DNA of 64,000 nt from Monodelphis domestica (GCF_027887165.1 NC_077229.1:111942020-112006019); one strand, 5' to 3'. Shown: positions 19,926 to 31,495, counted from the first letter of the stretch. Made by a program: numbers and translations. Notes: generated by a model from the letters alone, not told the origin.

Positions 19926-20084
19926 TAGAGCATAATTGAAATGATGCAAGAGGAATTGACCACCATTGAAGTAAACTATAAATTATATAATAAAATGTAT
20001 GGCAAAGGCATTTTTTTTTATGATTTTGTGGTTAATTATGTAGTAATGAAGAGTAAGAATAGACTAGTGGGAGCATCTGATCCA

Positions 20085-20215
20085 TCCTCATTCATTTTAC
20101 AGATGAAGAAATTTAGATGGCTATTAGGCTACTTTCAATAATGTCAGAACCAGAATTCCAACCTAGGTTTTATGGCTCCCAAGTCCAATGATCACTGCAC
20201 TGAACAACATTGCTT
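20085..20215 (-). mobile_element. MIR-type SINE fragment (antisense)
   Basis: 'ttcattttacagatgaagaa', 'atgtcagaaccagaattcca', 'acctaggttttatggctccc' and 'aatgatcactgcactgaac' follow the antisense MIR order. Confidence 0.65.
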
Positions 20216-20584
20216 TATACTATACTACCTGACCCTTCTGTTTGTAGGGAAGGAGGCATACAAATGATTAGGAATTGGTTTCAGAATTGGTGTACTTCTA
20301 AATATTGATATTATGTATTAGCGTGGAAAGCATAAGAAAGAATGATACTATTTTTACTTGGAATATTTTATATTCATAGATCTCTTAACCTGTTTGGGCA
20401 TTGTTCAATTCATTCACCAAGTATTTTAAGAAGACACTATGAGAAAGATTCTCACTGAGTATTTTACTTGTTCATTTAAGTGATCCACATTTTGACCTGG
20501 TGACAGTTATTGTATGTTTGATGTAGAATGCTGGTATTCTTTCAAAGAAAGAATATTGTAGATTACAGGAAGCATTTGTGGAAA

Positions 20585-20655
20585 GAAAGAATTATATAGA
20601 ATGAACTGGAATTGCAAAGATACTTGAGGCAGAGATCAATTAGGAGGCCTTTGAA
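20585..20655 (-). mobile_element. LINE-2 fragment (antisense)
   Basis: 'tatagaatgaactggaattg', 'tacttgaggcagagatcaat' and 'taggaggcctttgaag' repeat blocks seen at 19550-19610. Short orphan fragment. Confidence 0.6.
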
Positions 20656-20880
20656 GTAATTTATTATTGATTTGGTGTCAGGAGAGATAATGGATTCAAA
20701 TCCTGTCTTGGATGCTTAGTTATGGAACAGTGTAAATCTGTCAATTTTCAGTTTTATCATCTCTAAAATAGAGATAAGCCTACCTTATTGTATTGTTGGG
20801 ATGACCAAAATGAGATAGTATGTGACAAGCACTTGTCAAATCTTAAAAGTACTTTATAAACACCAGCTATTACTATTATT
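20656..20880 (+). mobile_element. MAR1/MIR-type SINE
   Basis: 'ttcaaatcctgtcttggatg', 'cagttttatcatctctaaaa', 'gcctaccttattgtattgtt', 'gggatgaccaaaatgagata' and 'gtactttataaacaccagct' follow the sense MIR/MAR1 order to its 3' end. Confidence 0.75.
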
Positions 20881-21349
20881 TTGATTTAATTTTTGTTTGT
20901 TCCATCACTGTCTTGCACTAGTCTAAAATCTTCCAGGTCATGGAAAACAATGAACTAGGGTCTTTAAAACCTTTTGCTTTTGCTCATTACCTCTATATTT
21001 GTGTTTTCTCAATACAGTTAATTAAATTGGATACACACATTTTAGAATATGTGATTCAATAAATGTAGCAAATAAAAAAAGTGGTTTTCATTTGAAAATA
21101 ATACTATTGACAGAAGTAATATGTCCCTTTAAAAGCTAGAGGGTGCAAAGGATTCCTTTTAGAATTATTGCAAGGAAAAAACCAAATTTACAGTGTTGCA
21201 TTATTTTATCCCTTTAAGTATTAGTGGGAGAATTTTTTTGTTCTTTATTGCCCCAGGTTACTATTTCTTTACTGAATCAAATTAAATGTGATTTTTTTGA
21301 AGTTCTTTATGTTGTAATAAATGTTTTACAAAGAAGAAGAAATTGTTTC
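20881..21349. other. Intron-like unique sequence
   Basis: Nothing recognised. Confidence 0.35.
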
Positions 21350-21364
21350 CTGTTACCTTTTTCT

Positions 21365-21590
21365 TTTCTTTCTTTTTTTTTAATTTTTATTTTTAAAACC
21401 CTTACCTTCTGTCCCGGAGTCAATACTGTGTATTGACTCCAAGGCAGAAGAGTGGTAAGGGCTAGGCAATGGGGGTCAAGTGACTTGCCCAGGGTCACAC
21501 AGCTGGGAAGTGTCTGAGGTCAGATTTGAACCTAGGACCTCCGGTCTCTAGGGCTAGCTCTCAATCCACTGAGCTACCCAGCTGCCCCCC
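21365..21590 (-). mobile_element. Full-length tRNA-derived marsupial SINE, antisense
   Basis: Poly-T start, 'cccttaccttctgtcccgga', 'gtcaatactgtgtattgact', 'gaagagtggtaagggctagg', 'gggtcacacagctgggaagt' and 'gagctacccagctgcccccc'. Flanked by a perfect 15-bp duplication, ctgttacctttttct at 21350-21364 and 21591-21605. The intact duplication and good match to the family suggest a fairly young insertion. Confidence 0.95.
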
Positions 21591-21605
21591 CTGTTACCTT
21601 TTTCT

Positions 21606-23645
21606 GGGAAAAATGTTACTCATCAAGTATTATCTGTAATGGGGAGAAGCTAGAAGCCTTCCCAATAAGATCAGGAATGAACCAAGGATACCTGTAATCC
21701 CCAATATCATTTAACATAGTATTAGAAATGCTAGCAATAGCAATAAAAGAAGAAAAAGAAATAAAAGTGGTCAGTGTGAGCAAAAAAGTAATAAAACTAT
21801 CTCTGTTTACTGATGATATGATGATTATATATATAAGAAATCCCAGAAAATCAACTAAAAAGTTAGTTGAAACAATAGATAATTTTAACAAAGTAGTAGG
21901 ATATTTTAAAAATCCACATAAATCACAAGCATTTTTATATAATACTGACAAAGTCCTGCCAGAAGAGATGAAAAGAGATACTAAATTTAAAGTAACCACA
22001 GATGGAATAAAATACCTGGAAATTTAAACCCAGGAACTACATGAACATTATAATAAAATACTTATTACACAAAGTCAGATCTAAATAAATAGAAAAATAG
22101 TAATTGCTCATGGATGGGCAGGAACAAAATAATTAAAATGACAAAACTACCTAAACTTATTTATTTAATGCCATCCTGATTAAATTACCAAAAAAATTAT
22201 TGAGTTAGAAAAAAATAACAAAAAATTCATTTGGGTGAATAAAAGATCAAGCCTATCAAAGGAATTAATGAAAAAAATGTAAAGGAAAGTGATCTAGTAG
22301 TACTAGATTTTAATTGTATTCTAGAGCAGTAATTATCAAAACTCTCTGGTACTGATTAAGAAATAGAAAGATGACCAGCAGAAAAGAACAGACATACAAT
22401 GGATAGCAGTAAAAGATTATGGTAATCAGATAATTGACAAAACCATAGATCCAGAATTTTGAGATAAGTCACTTTTTGGGGAAAATTGCTGGGATAACTA
22501 GAAACTAATTTGACAGAAATTAGGTATAGACCAATATACACCATTCACTAAAATGGATACATTATCCAGATATAAAAAGAGATGCCATAAGTAAATTAGA
22601 ACAGGAAACATACTACCTATAAGATTTATGGATAGGAGAGAAATTTGAGTCAACAAGAGATGGGGAGAGCATTGTGAGATGTAAAAAGGATAATTTTGGA
22701 TATATTAAATTGAAAAGTTTTGGAACAAATAATCTCTGCCAAGATTAGAATGAAAGTAGAAAATTGGGGGAAATTTTCATAACCTCTCAGAGGTTTCATT
22801 TCTAAAATATGTAGTTAACTTTGTCAAATTTATAAGAATAAGGGCCATCCTCCACTTGATAAAGGAGCAAAAGCTATGAACAGGGAAGAGATGAAGAAAT
22901 CAAAGCCATATATGAAAAAATGCCCCAAATTACTACTGTTTAGAGAAATGTAAACTAGAACAACTCAGAGGTATCACCTCACACTCACCAGATTGCCTAA
23001 AATTACAAAAGGGCAAAGTGATAAATGTTGGAGAGAATGTGGGAAAATGGGGACACTAATGCATGTTGGTAGAGCTGTGAACTGATCCAAATATTTTGGA
23101 GAGAAATGTGGAATTACACTCAGACTTACAAAACTATATATCCTGTCTATTTTCTAAGGAGATTAGGGAAAGAGGAAAAGAATCCATATTTTCCAAAATA
23201 TTTATAGCAGCTCTCTTTGTGGTGGCAAAGAATTGGAAACTGAGGGGATGCCTGTCAGGTGGGGAATAGCTAAACAAATTGTTGTATATAATTAATTGTG
23301 TTGGAATACTACTGTGCTGTTAGAAATGATGAACAAACTGATTTTTAAAAAACCTGGAAAGAATTATACCAGATGATGAACAGTGAAATGAATAGTGCCA
23401 GGAGAATATAATAAACAGCCACAGAACTAAATTGAGATTATCTCCAGAAAGGTAATCTTTCTGGAAAGAAAGATCTGAGCAGAAAGATAAAACACAAAAG
23501 ACTTAATTTATATAAATATGTTAGCCTACTTGATGATATCCTATGTGAAGTGAGGAAAGAATGGGAGAGGTTGGGACACTTGTGGATGGGATCTATTATG
23601 TAGATATGAAGAAAGGTATATTAAACATATAGGAGATTTGTGATT
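21606..23645 (+). mobile_element. 5'-truncated L1, sense, about 2 kb
   Basis: It starts in the ORF2 reverse-transcriptase region ('aatggggagaagctagaagc') and runs through 'caactaaaaagttagttgaa', 'ggatgggcaggaacaaaat', 'caaagtgataaatgttggag' and 'gaatactactgtgctgttag', to the 3' UTR near 23640. Stops and frameshifts are frequent. Its tail abuts the tail of an L1 on the other strand. Confidence 0.85.
21611..22027 (+). pseudogene. L1 ORF2 reverse-transcriptase fragment
   Basis: Open from about 21728 to a stop at 22027 (99 codons). It contains the catalytic-region signature SLFTDDM, where active L1s have SLFADDM, followed by an 'NPRKSTKKLVE' block and 'KSQAFLYNTD'. Upstream, the 'FNIVLEMLA' segment is in frame but preceded by a stop. 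The alanine-to-threonine change and flanking stops mark it as a dead copy. Confidence 0.8.
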
Positions 23646-23654
23646 TCATTAATG

Positions 23655-24665
23655 TAATTCTTGAATTTTTTTTTCCTTGGTTACATGATTCATGTTGTCT
23701 CCCTCCCCTTTTCCCTCCCCCCTCCTGGTGTTGACAAGCAATTTCACTGGGTTATACATGTATTATCACTCAAAACTTATTTCTATATTATTCATCTTTA
23801 TAAAAGAGTACTTAAAAAAAAAAAACCTATGCCTTCCATCTTGGAATCAATGCTGTGTATTGTTTCCAAGGCAGAAGAGTGGTAAGGGCTAGGCAATGGG
23901 GGTTAAGTGACTTTCCCAGGGTCACACAACTGAGAAGTGTCTGAGGTCAGATTTGAACCTAGGACCTCCCGTCTCTAGACCTGGTTCACAGCTACCCAGC
24001 TACCCAGCTGCTCCTTAAAAGAGTAATCTTTTGAAAAACCAAAACCCCAAATCATAGTCCCATATTAACAAGTGATAAATCATATGTTTTCTTCTGTATT
24101 TCTACTTCCACACTTCTTTCTTTAGCTGTGGATAGCACTCTTTCTCATAAGTCCCTCAGAATTGTCCTGGATCATTGTATTGCTATTAGTAGCAAAGTCT
24201 ATCCATTTGATCATCACACAATGTTTCAATTACTGTGTATAATGTTCTCCTGGTTCTGCTTATTTCACTCCACATCAGTTCATGTGGGTCTTCCTAGTTT
24301 TTAAAGAAATCATTCAGTTCATCATTCCTTATAGCACAATAGAATTCCATCACTATCATATACTGCAATTTGTTAAGTCATTCCCCAATTGAGGGACATC
24401 TCATTTCCATTTTTTTTTGCTACCACAAAATGTCCATCCCCATTTAAAAAAAATCTCTTTGGGATACAAACCTAGTAATGATATTGCTGGATCAAAGGTA
24501 TGCATTCTTTTAAAGCCCTTTGGGCATAGTTCCAAATTGCCTTCCAGAATTGTTGGATCAATGCACAATTCCACCAGCAATATATTAGTGACCCAATTTT
24601 GCCACATCCTCTCCTTTATTATTTTCCTGTGCTGTCATATTGGCCAATTTGCTAGGTGAATATAA
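23655..24665 (-). mobile_element. 5'-truncated L1, antisense, split by a SINE
   Basis: On the minus strand it carries the L1 3' UTR and the end of ORF2. Plus-strand landmarks are 'ccttggttacatgattcatg', the C-rich tract at 23700-23730, 'atttcactgggttatacatg', 'ctcataagtccctcagaatt', 'ttgctggatcaaaggtatgc' and 'attccaccagcaatatatta'. A minus-strand frame 24401-24607 retains 'DPAISLLGLYPKE', the usual L1 ORF2 C-terminal motif. Confidence 0.9.
23815..24016 (-). mobile_element. tRNA-derived marsupial SINE, antisense
   Basis: Contains 'tgccttccatcttggaatca', 'gaagagtggtaagggctagg', 'cagggtcacacaactgagaa' and 'tacccagctgctcc'. The flanking taaaagagta (about 23800) and taaaagagta (about 24019) form the target-site duplication. 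Nested in the antisense L1. Confidence 0.9.
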
Positions 24666-25007
24666 TATCTTTACATGTGGAAATGCATGTTTTGTTTGGT
24701 TTTGTAAACATTTGAATATTAATAATAAAATTAATTTAAAATATAGTTATTGATAAAGAAGATTTTATAAAAAGTTTCTATTCTCATAAACTTGAGACTG
24801 TATGAAGACTTGGCTTTGTCCATGATGTGTCTTTACAGGTAGTTTGCAGGGACTATGGGACTGAGTTCTCTGGCTTGTGGACATTTGAATTTCAAAAGAA
24901 TCTCAGGGAGCAGAACAAAAATAGAGAACATTTAGAAATATCTGTGGACTCTAGTTGGAAGGTCAAGGCTCTTTGCCCCCTGGCAGTTGTAGTGGGAAGA
25001 GAGGCTG
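24666..25007. other. Unique sequence
   Basis: No repeat recognised. An open frame of 65 codons at 24827-25024 has no supporting splice sites or homology and is probably chance. Confidence 0.35.
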
Positions 25008-25100
25008 CATGGCATAGTCAATAGGGCACTGACTGAATTTAGAGCCAGAAAGCTCTCAAGTTTAAATCCAGTCTCAGATTTTCCTAGCTGTGTTACCCAT
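25008..25100 (+). mobile_element. MAR-type SINE head fragment
   Basis: 'aggctgcatggcatagtcaa', 'tagagccagaaagctctcaa', 'tttaaatccagtctcagatt' and 'tagctgtgttacccat' match the tRNA-related head in sense. The 3' part is missing. Confidence 0.6.
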
Positions 25101-25259
25101 AGAACATGCTGTTGATAGTGAATCTGCAGATGAAGATTAAGTTAGATACAACAAAATTTTAGGAATTGAGTTTTTAGATTAAATGTGTTCTTGAAGTTGA
25201 CTGTAATCTCATTTTCCCATCAACTTCCATTATTATTTCACAGGTGTTGAAATGAGAAC

Positions 25260-25540
25260 AAATTATAGTAGTGTGGTATAGTGGTTTGAATCAGCCTGTT
25301 GTGGCTATAGTCTTGTTCTACTCTAAGTGACCACATTTGGGGTTTTCTTGGCAAAGATACTAGTGTGGTTTGCCATTTCCTTCTTCTGCTCATTTTACAG
25401 ATGACAAATCTGAGACAAACAAGGTTAAGTGACTTGCCCAGGGTCACACAGCTAGTGGGTGTCAGAGGCTAGATTTGAATTTAAGAAGATGAACCTTCTT
25501 GACTCTAGGCCTGACCAGTCTAACTTCCCCCAAGTCAGCA
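25260..25540 (-). mobile_element. SINE with RTE (BovB-like) tail, antisense
   Basis: 'tgaccacatttggggttttc', 'ttggcaaagatactagtgtg', 'gtttgccatttccttcttct', 'attttacagatgacaaatct', 'gacttgcccagggtcacaca' and 'gactctaggcctgacc'. This is the same architecture as 17844-18080 but on the other strand. Confidence 0.85.
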
Positions 25541-26430
25541 GAACCTAGTTCCAAAGTATGTCTTAGATCTATTCTCAGTTGCAAGTTCCTCCTCTCTTTT
25601 TAAAATATATTTTGTATTAATCTCTTCAGATTGTATCTTGTATCCCCCCAACTTTTCTAAACTAGGCCTAAAATCTAAGCCTCACTTTTAGTACAGTGTT
25701 TTTTTTTCCCTATTATCTCATACTATCTTGTATATTTCTAGTGGTTTTGAATTTCACCTTGACTCCAGACTTGATTAGTGTTTTACAAACTTTTTAAGAT
25801 TGTAAACCTCTTGTTTTCCCTAACTTGAAATCCCCATGTCTGTTGTTTGGGTGGCTTTCAGGTAATGAATCAGGCATAAATTAAATGACTACTATGGTTA
25901 TGTCTTAATTCAAAGAATATTTGTTTTTTATGTAACACAAATTGAAAATCACTTATTTGTTCTATTTCTCTGCCTACATGCAGAACTATATGGAGACTGT
26001 TCTGGACTGAAGAATAATTACATCTTTTTTGGACCTGAATATCATTGGTGTAGGAATTCCTCTTCTACCAACATGAAGCTGCATCATTGGCTTTGATTTT
26101 ATTTAGTTTTATAGGTTTGACTGGAGATACTGAGAGAAAAGTGACTTGCTTGCTTGCTTGTCAGGATATGTCAGAGTACTTCCATTGTTGTTATTTTAGT
26201 TTTTATATTTTATGCAATTTTATTGATGCCTTTTGTTTTTATATCATATTTATTTTTTAATAGATCTCTTCTGCCCAGATCCATTTTAACAGAGTAAAAA
26301 AGAAAGGGAATAAAAGCATTGTAGTAAAATTAACTAATTCATCAACTTTATCTTGAAGTATAGTATATAAAATATTCTTAATGCATAGTTCTCAACTTCT
26401 TTAAATGACAGGAAGTAGATATATAGTCTC
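25541..26430. other. Unique sequence, nothing recognised
   Basis: AT-rich, no landmarks recognised. Confidence 0.4.
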
Positions 26431-26439
26431 AGTTCTTCT

Positions 26440-26800
26440 CTGAGGCTAAGTATGATCATAGTAATTACAGTTTTCTGGAAATACTGATGATTTTTGTGGA
26501 TTCATCTTGTGTCCTGCTACTTTACAGAGGCTAATAATTATCTTAGTTTCTTTGCTGCCTCTCTGAGGTTTTCTCATTACCTCATTTCTCATTACCATAT
26601 CATCTACAAATAAGGATAAAATTGTCTTTTTTGCTGGCATTTATGCTTTTTCTTGTCATTACTTTCTGATATTTTTAGAATTGTCAAATGATAGTGTTGG
26701 GGAACAGGTTATATATATCCTTGCTTTATTACTGTATTTACTGGAATTTTTTTGTTTTCCTATTGCAAATAATGCTAGCTTTTGTTTTTAGGTAGATGAT
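26440..26800 (-). pseudogene. L1 ORF2 reverse-transcriptase fragment (antisense)
   Basis: The minus frame 26446-26640 contains ILSLFVDDM, then 'KVAGHKMNPQKSSVF', which are the xDD catalytic region and following block of marsupial L1 ORF2. The frame is broken on both sides. Residue A of the FADD motif is V here. Confidence 0.75.
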
Positions 26801-27466
26801 TTTTATTCATATCAAAAATGGTACCCAAGCCAAAGTCAAGTGACTGGCCCTATAGGCAGCACGTCAAGCTGAAAGTCTTGAGTTCTGAAGGAGGGTGTGA
26901 TATATTGGGAGAGGCTTCCGGAGACTAGAAGAGTCACTGGACTTTGGCTTGGATTTAGTCCCCATTTGAAGTGGATTGTGGATTCTCCCAGGAACATATT
27001 CTAAACCTGAGGCTTTCACCTCTGAGCTAAATAAACTGGAGAATCACTAAATCTTTTCTAAGCCACAATTTTGGAGACTTCTAGATTCCATGTTGACAGC
27101 TTAATTTAAGATATGCAGCACCTTTGAAACCTATTGGTTCCTTCAACATTAAGGTCTGAAGACCGACTATAGTGAAACTAGACTTGCTGACAATCACCAC
27201 TTTTATTTCAAAGTGCCTCCACACGCCCACCCCTAGAATGCCTTAAATGCCCCTCTTTGGTTGAACATCCATCTTTTAAAAATGATTATTATGCTCAAGT
27301 TTGCAGGGTATATCATTTAGGATTGCAGCTTTAATTTCTTTACTTTCTTGGAATGTAATATTCTGTTAACCTTGGATTTCTCATGACTAGAATATTTTGT
27401 TATTTGGTCATGCTCATGGTTTCTTGCAGCTCTTGCTATTTCTCTTTGAAATAGTTAAATTTAACC
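26801..27466. other. Unassigned, possibly an old LTR-like segment
   Basis: About 26815-27170 is more GC-balanced than its surroundings and contains an AATAAA within 'ctaaataaactggag' at about 27030. It could be an old LTR or simply unique. No terminal repeats or duplications were found. Confidence 0.25.
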
Positions 27467-28385
27467 ACAGAGGTTGCAAGTTAGGTTTTCTACTCTGCTA
27501 TTCACTTTTTCTTCCCAACTATCCAATCTGTTGCACCATCTCATGGACTCTACATCTCTTGGATATTTATTCTCTTCTCTCTTCCAACACTGCCACCATT
27601 CTGGTTCAGGTTCTCATCACTTCATACCTGGATTATTGCATTAGTCTGATCAGTTGATTTCCCTACCTCTGTCTTAGCATGCCAGACTATCAGATTGATT
27701 TTCCTGTCTGTAGACTTGACCATATCTATTTTCATCTCATCGTCTTGGTTTTGCTCACTTCACTTTGTATTAGTTCGTAAAAGGCTTTCCAGGTTTTTCT
27801 GAAACCATCTGTTCATCATTTCTTATAGCATAATAGTGTATTCTATCACAATCACATACCATGAACACTTGTTCAACCATTTCCCAACTGATGAGCATTC
27901 CCTCTGACTTTCAAACCCTTTCAGAGCCTGACACCTTTCTACCTTTCCAGTCTTCTCACACTTCACTCCTCTCCATGATTTCTACAGTCCAGTGACACTG
28001 ACTTTGCTGAAAAGTAGCCCTTCTCTCTCTTTTGACTCTGGTACATTTTCACTGACTATCTCTCTATCCTGGAATTCTTCCCCTCCTCACCTCTGCTTTC
28101 AGAAATGAGCCTTCCTCATTTATTTCAGCCTCACATAAAATCTCACCTGTTAGAATTCTTACTCATGATTCCCCCTTAATACTAATGGTTTCCCTCTGAG
28201 ATTGCTTCCAGTTTATTCTGTATGTCTTTTATATGTAGATAACTGTTTGAATGTTGTCTCTGTCATGAGTATGTGAATCTTTGAGAACAGGAAATATATT
28301 TGCCATTATTTGTATCCTTAGAACTTAGCTTGATACTGTGTCTGCAGTAAAGCACTTAACAAATACTTCTTTGCTGACTAACTGG
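27467..28385 (+). mobile_element. LINE-2, sense, 3' third, split by L1 fragment
   Basis: 'ttcttcccaactatccaatc', 'tccaacactgccaccattct', 'ggttcaggttctcatcactt', 'tacctggattattgcattag', 'ctttctacctttccagtctt', 'gtccagtgacactgac' and 'gtaaagcacttaacaaatac' follow L2 ORF2 and 3' UTR order to the end. The short frame 27397-27657 encodes the L2-like 'SNTATILVQVLITSYLDYC'. Confidence 0.85.
27735..27915 (-). mobile_element. L1/HAL1-type fragment (antisense) inside L2
   Basis: 'ggttttgctcacttcacttt', 'ccaggtttttctgaaaccat', 'tcatcatttcttatagcata' and 'catttcccaactgatgagca' are consecutive antisense L1/HAL1 3'-region blocks. Confidence 0.8.
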
Positions 28386-28399
28386 CTCTATATCTTAAA

Positions 28400-28740
28400 T
28401 TTGAAGTATGATTAGTCTTTCCCTCAAAGCTGTCTTTTTATTTTCTCAATTGGTGTTTTGTCTTCCATATTCAGAAGTTCTGGGTTTTCTTGTATTATTT
28501 CTTGCCTTATGTTATTTAGATTTTTTGATTTGTCTTTTTTTTTTAGACTGGTGATCTTTAAGTTATTTTCTCTGTGTATTGTGTCTTCATGGTCAATTCT
28601 TTTGGCTTGCATAGGATTTATGTTAGTCTTAAGCCCAAAAGAGTTAGAACTAAGAAATAAGGAAGAGTCCTCTATGTTCAGAAATATTGATAGCAACTCT
28701 TTATCTGGTGACAAATGTGATATGCAAATCACTTTAAAAG
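28400..28740 (-). pseudogene. L1/HAL1 ORF1 fragment (antisense)
   Basis: The minus frame 28424-28732 (102 codons) contains 'ENNLKITSLKKKDKSKNLN' followed by 'IRQEIIQENPELLN'. This corresponds to the 'RNNLRIIGIPE' and '(D/E)EIIKENFPEL' blocks of the RNA-binding domain of L1 ORF1p. The adjoining GIPE element is lost, so it is a decayed copy. Confidence 0.6.
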
Positions 28741-28751
28741 ACTGATATATA

Positions 28752-29345
28752 TTAATTTAAGGTCGCCAAGGAATTCAGCTATGTAATTCCTAAATGAAAA
28801 CTCAAGTCAGCAGTCAACCTTTTATGGAGTTTTTAATTACAAAAAGGAGGAAGAAAGGTATTAGAGAGAGACAGAAAAGAGAAGGGAAAGGAAGGGGAGG
28901 GAGGGGAAGGGAGGGGAGGGGGAGGGGAGGGGGAGGGGAGGGAAGGGAAGGGAAGGGAAAAGAATAGGGCTTAAATACCCACTCTGCTTAGGCTGGGCCA
29001 AAGGCCCAAGGCCTTGGATAGCCGAGGCAAAGAAAAGAGATCAGTCCCTATCACTCACGTGACCAAAATGGAGAAACAGTCTGAGGGCCTCCACTCCAAG
29101 CACCAGGCTCTCACAACCACACTCTCCTCCACCCAGGAAGTTCCAGTACTCCTCAACTCTCCTCTACCTCACTTCCTGTGTCTCCCCTGTGCCAATGGTG
29201 GCTCTAGCTTAACCCAGGACCGCCCAGAGGTCTGCCCCCTTTGCACATGTCTGTTGAAGGCCATATTCTCAAATAATTAAATCTTGAGCTTTGCTGCAGC
29301 CCTTTCTAAATCCTGTTACCTTGAGTAGGGTGGAGATTGTAGTTT
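28752..29345 (-). mobile_element. Endogenous retrovirus LTR (probable solo), antisense
   Basis: Moderate-GC block between AT-rich LINE fragments. On the minus strand a TATA-like TATTTAAG (28970-28980) is preceded by a GC-richer candidate U3 and followed by a pyrimidine-rich leader. No flanking gag/pol/env or clean terminal duplications were found, so boundaries are approximate and the call is moderate. Confidence 0.45.
28868..28962 (+). repeat. (GGGGA)n-type polypurine tract
   Basis: About 95 bp of G-rich purines on the plus strand (gggagggg and ggaaggg words), inside the LTR. It has many consecutive G-runs of three to five and so fits quadruplex and triplex patterns. Confidence 0.95.
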
Positions 29346-29439
29346 CCAAGGCCTGATTCTGTCATTCCAAGTATCTCTATTGTTATTGATCAGGAAATAG
29401 CCAAATCCCATCCTCTAGAGAATGGTTTGAACAGGGTTG

Positions 29440-29683
29440 ATTAGTTTTGAAATTCACACAAAGGACTGGAAACTAAGGGAATCAATTTAGGAATGACAAT
29501 ACATTTTAGCATATGAATGTAGTGGAATATTATGTTGTAAGAAATAAGGAGATATGTGATTTAGAAAAGGCATAGAAAAACTTATAAACTGATGTGGAGC
29601 CAGGACAATTTTTACAATGATATCAATATTATAAAAATAATAATAGCAATAGTTATCATTTATATAGTGCTTACTATGTGTAT
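29440..29683 (+). mobile_element. Degraded L1 3' fragment followed by a MIR head
   Basis: 'tgtagtggaatattatgttg', 'taagaaataaggagatatgt' and 'aaacttataaactgatgtgg' are diverged sense L1 blocks. From about 29640, 'ataatagcaatagttatcat' then 'ttatatagtgcttactatg' resembles a MIR-family fragment, into which repeat X copy 1 appears to be inserted. Confidence 0.5.
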
Positions 29684-30254
29684 GGGGTGTTCAGGGAGGG
29701 TTAGTATCTCTGGTATGGAGGGCTTGTCATGCCCTCTTAGGGCAGCTCTCCAGCCTCTGACCCTCACCTGACACCCAGCTCTCGCTTGTGGCTCCTAGTA
29801 GCTGCTAGCATGGCAGTGGCCACACCCCAGGCAATGGCTTTGACAGGCTGGCTAAACCTTGTGAGGGTAGCCATTGGGTCGTCGACCCCTGGTGAACCAA
29901 AGCTTTGCTCACCCAGCATGTGAAGACTGCTTCGGCTGAACAGACGGAAGAAACCAATAAGAAGGTTCAGTGGCTGAGATGGCAATACAGCAAGGCACTG
30001 TGGAGTGCTTAGGGTGTGTTGGAGCACAAAGGACAGCATGGCCATCCAATGCAGCTGAGGAAGTCTCCAGGTGTAACGACTTTTCCTGCCAATGGACCCA
30101 GGCTTCCAACGCCAAGAGAGTGGGACTGTCTCTGTGCATTGACTTTTCCACTTAAATCTTCTTCATGCACAAGTGTTTTTGTGCACACTCATCTACATCA
30201 CAGATGAAAGCACACAAAGACAATCGTCATCCTCGGTTACTGAGAGACGACTAG
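29684..30254 (+). repeat. Repeat X, copy 1 (unassigned family)
   Basis: Starts near 'tgtatggggtgttcaggg' and ends 'ctcggttactgagagacgac'. It matches copy 2 (44523-45108) along its length, for example 'ctccagcctctgaccctcac', 'agctgctagcatg', 'acccagcatgtgaagactgc', 'ggtgtaacgactttt' and 'agagagtgggactgtctctg'. GC-rich relative to flanks, with no convincing coding frame. The terminal structure suggests a retroposed element. Confidence 0.75.
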
Positions 30255-31495
30255 TACTAAATTATGTGAACACAGAATAGTATGCATGTCAGACCTTTGG
30301 GAAAGGAAAGATTTTAAAACCAAGCAAGACTTAGAAAAAGTCACAAAATGTAAAATAAATAATTTTGATTACATCAAATTAAAAAGGTTTTATACAAACA
30401 AAACCAATGTAACCAAAATTAGAAGGGAAGTAACAAATTGGGAAACAATCTTCATAACTAAAACCTCTGACAAAGGTCTGATTACTCAAATTTACAAAGA
30501 GCTAAATCAATTGTACAAAAAACAAGCCATTCTCCAATTGATAAATGGGCAAGGGACATGAATAGGCAATTTTTAGTCAAAGAAATCAAAACTATTAATA
30601 AACACACGAAAAAGTGTTTTAAAATTCTTAAAATCAGAGAAATGCAAATCAAAACAACTCTGAGATATCACCTCACACCTAGCAGATTGGACAGCAACAG
30701 AAAGAAATGAATGCTGGAGGGGATGTGGCAAAGTTGGGACATTAATTCATTGCTGGTGGAGTTGTGAATTGATCCAACCATTCTGGAGGGCAATTTGGAA
30801 CTATGCCCAAAGGGCGATAAAAGACTGTCTGCTCTTTGATCCAGCCATAGCACTGCTGGGTTTGTACCCCAAAGAGATAATAGGGAAAAAGACTTATACA
30901 AGAATATTCATAGCTGCACTCTTTCTGGTAGCAAAAAATTGGAAAATGAGGGGATGCCCTTCAATTGGGTAATGGCTGAACAAATTGTGGTATATGTTGG
31001 TGATGGAATTCTATTGTGCTCAAAGGAATAATAAACTGGAGGAATTCCATGGGAAATGGAACAACCTCTAGGAAGTGATGCAAAGCGAAAGGAGCAGAAC
31101 CAGGAGAACATTGTACACAGAGACTGATTGTACACTGTGGTACAATCGAATGTAATGGACTTTCTCCATTAGTGGCAATGCAGTGATCATGAACAACCTG
31201 AAGGGATCTATGAGAAAGAACATTATCCATATTCAGAGGAAAAACTGGGAGTAGTAACACTGAAGAAAAACAACTGCTTGATTACATGAGTCAAGGGGGA
31301 TATGATTGGGGATATAAACCCTAAATGAACATCCTAGTGCAAACATCAACAGCATGGAAATAGGTTCTGATCAAGGACACATGTAATACCTAGTGGAATT
31401 GTGCATTGGCTATGGGAAGGGGGAGGAGGGGAGGGAGGAATAGAATATGATTTTTGTAATCAAGGAATAATGTTTGAAATTGACCAAATAAAAAA
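30255..31495 (+). mobile_element. 5'-truncated L1, sense, about 1.24 kb, relatively young
   Basis: Runs from 'tgtgaacacagaatagtatg' in ORF2 to the AATAAA tail. An open frame 30286-30561 covers 'NWETIFITKTSDKGLITQIY'. A later frame 30769-30972 has 'DPAIALLGLYPKE' and 'AALFLVAKNWKM', the ORF2 C-terminal region. A G-rich 3' UTR tract lies at 31415-31440. The A-tail has become the following (GGAA)n run. Confidence 0.9.

Noticed and set aside
26815..27170. Confident LTR call
   Set aside because: Only an AATAAA and a composition change support it. No terminal TG...CA, duplication or second copy was found, so it is left unassigned.
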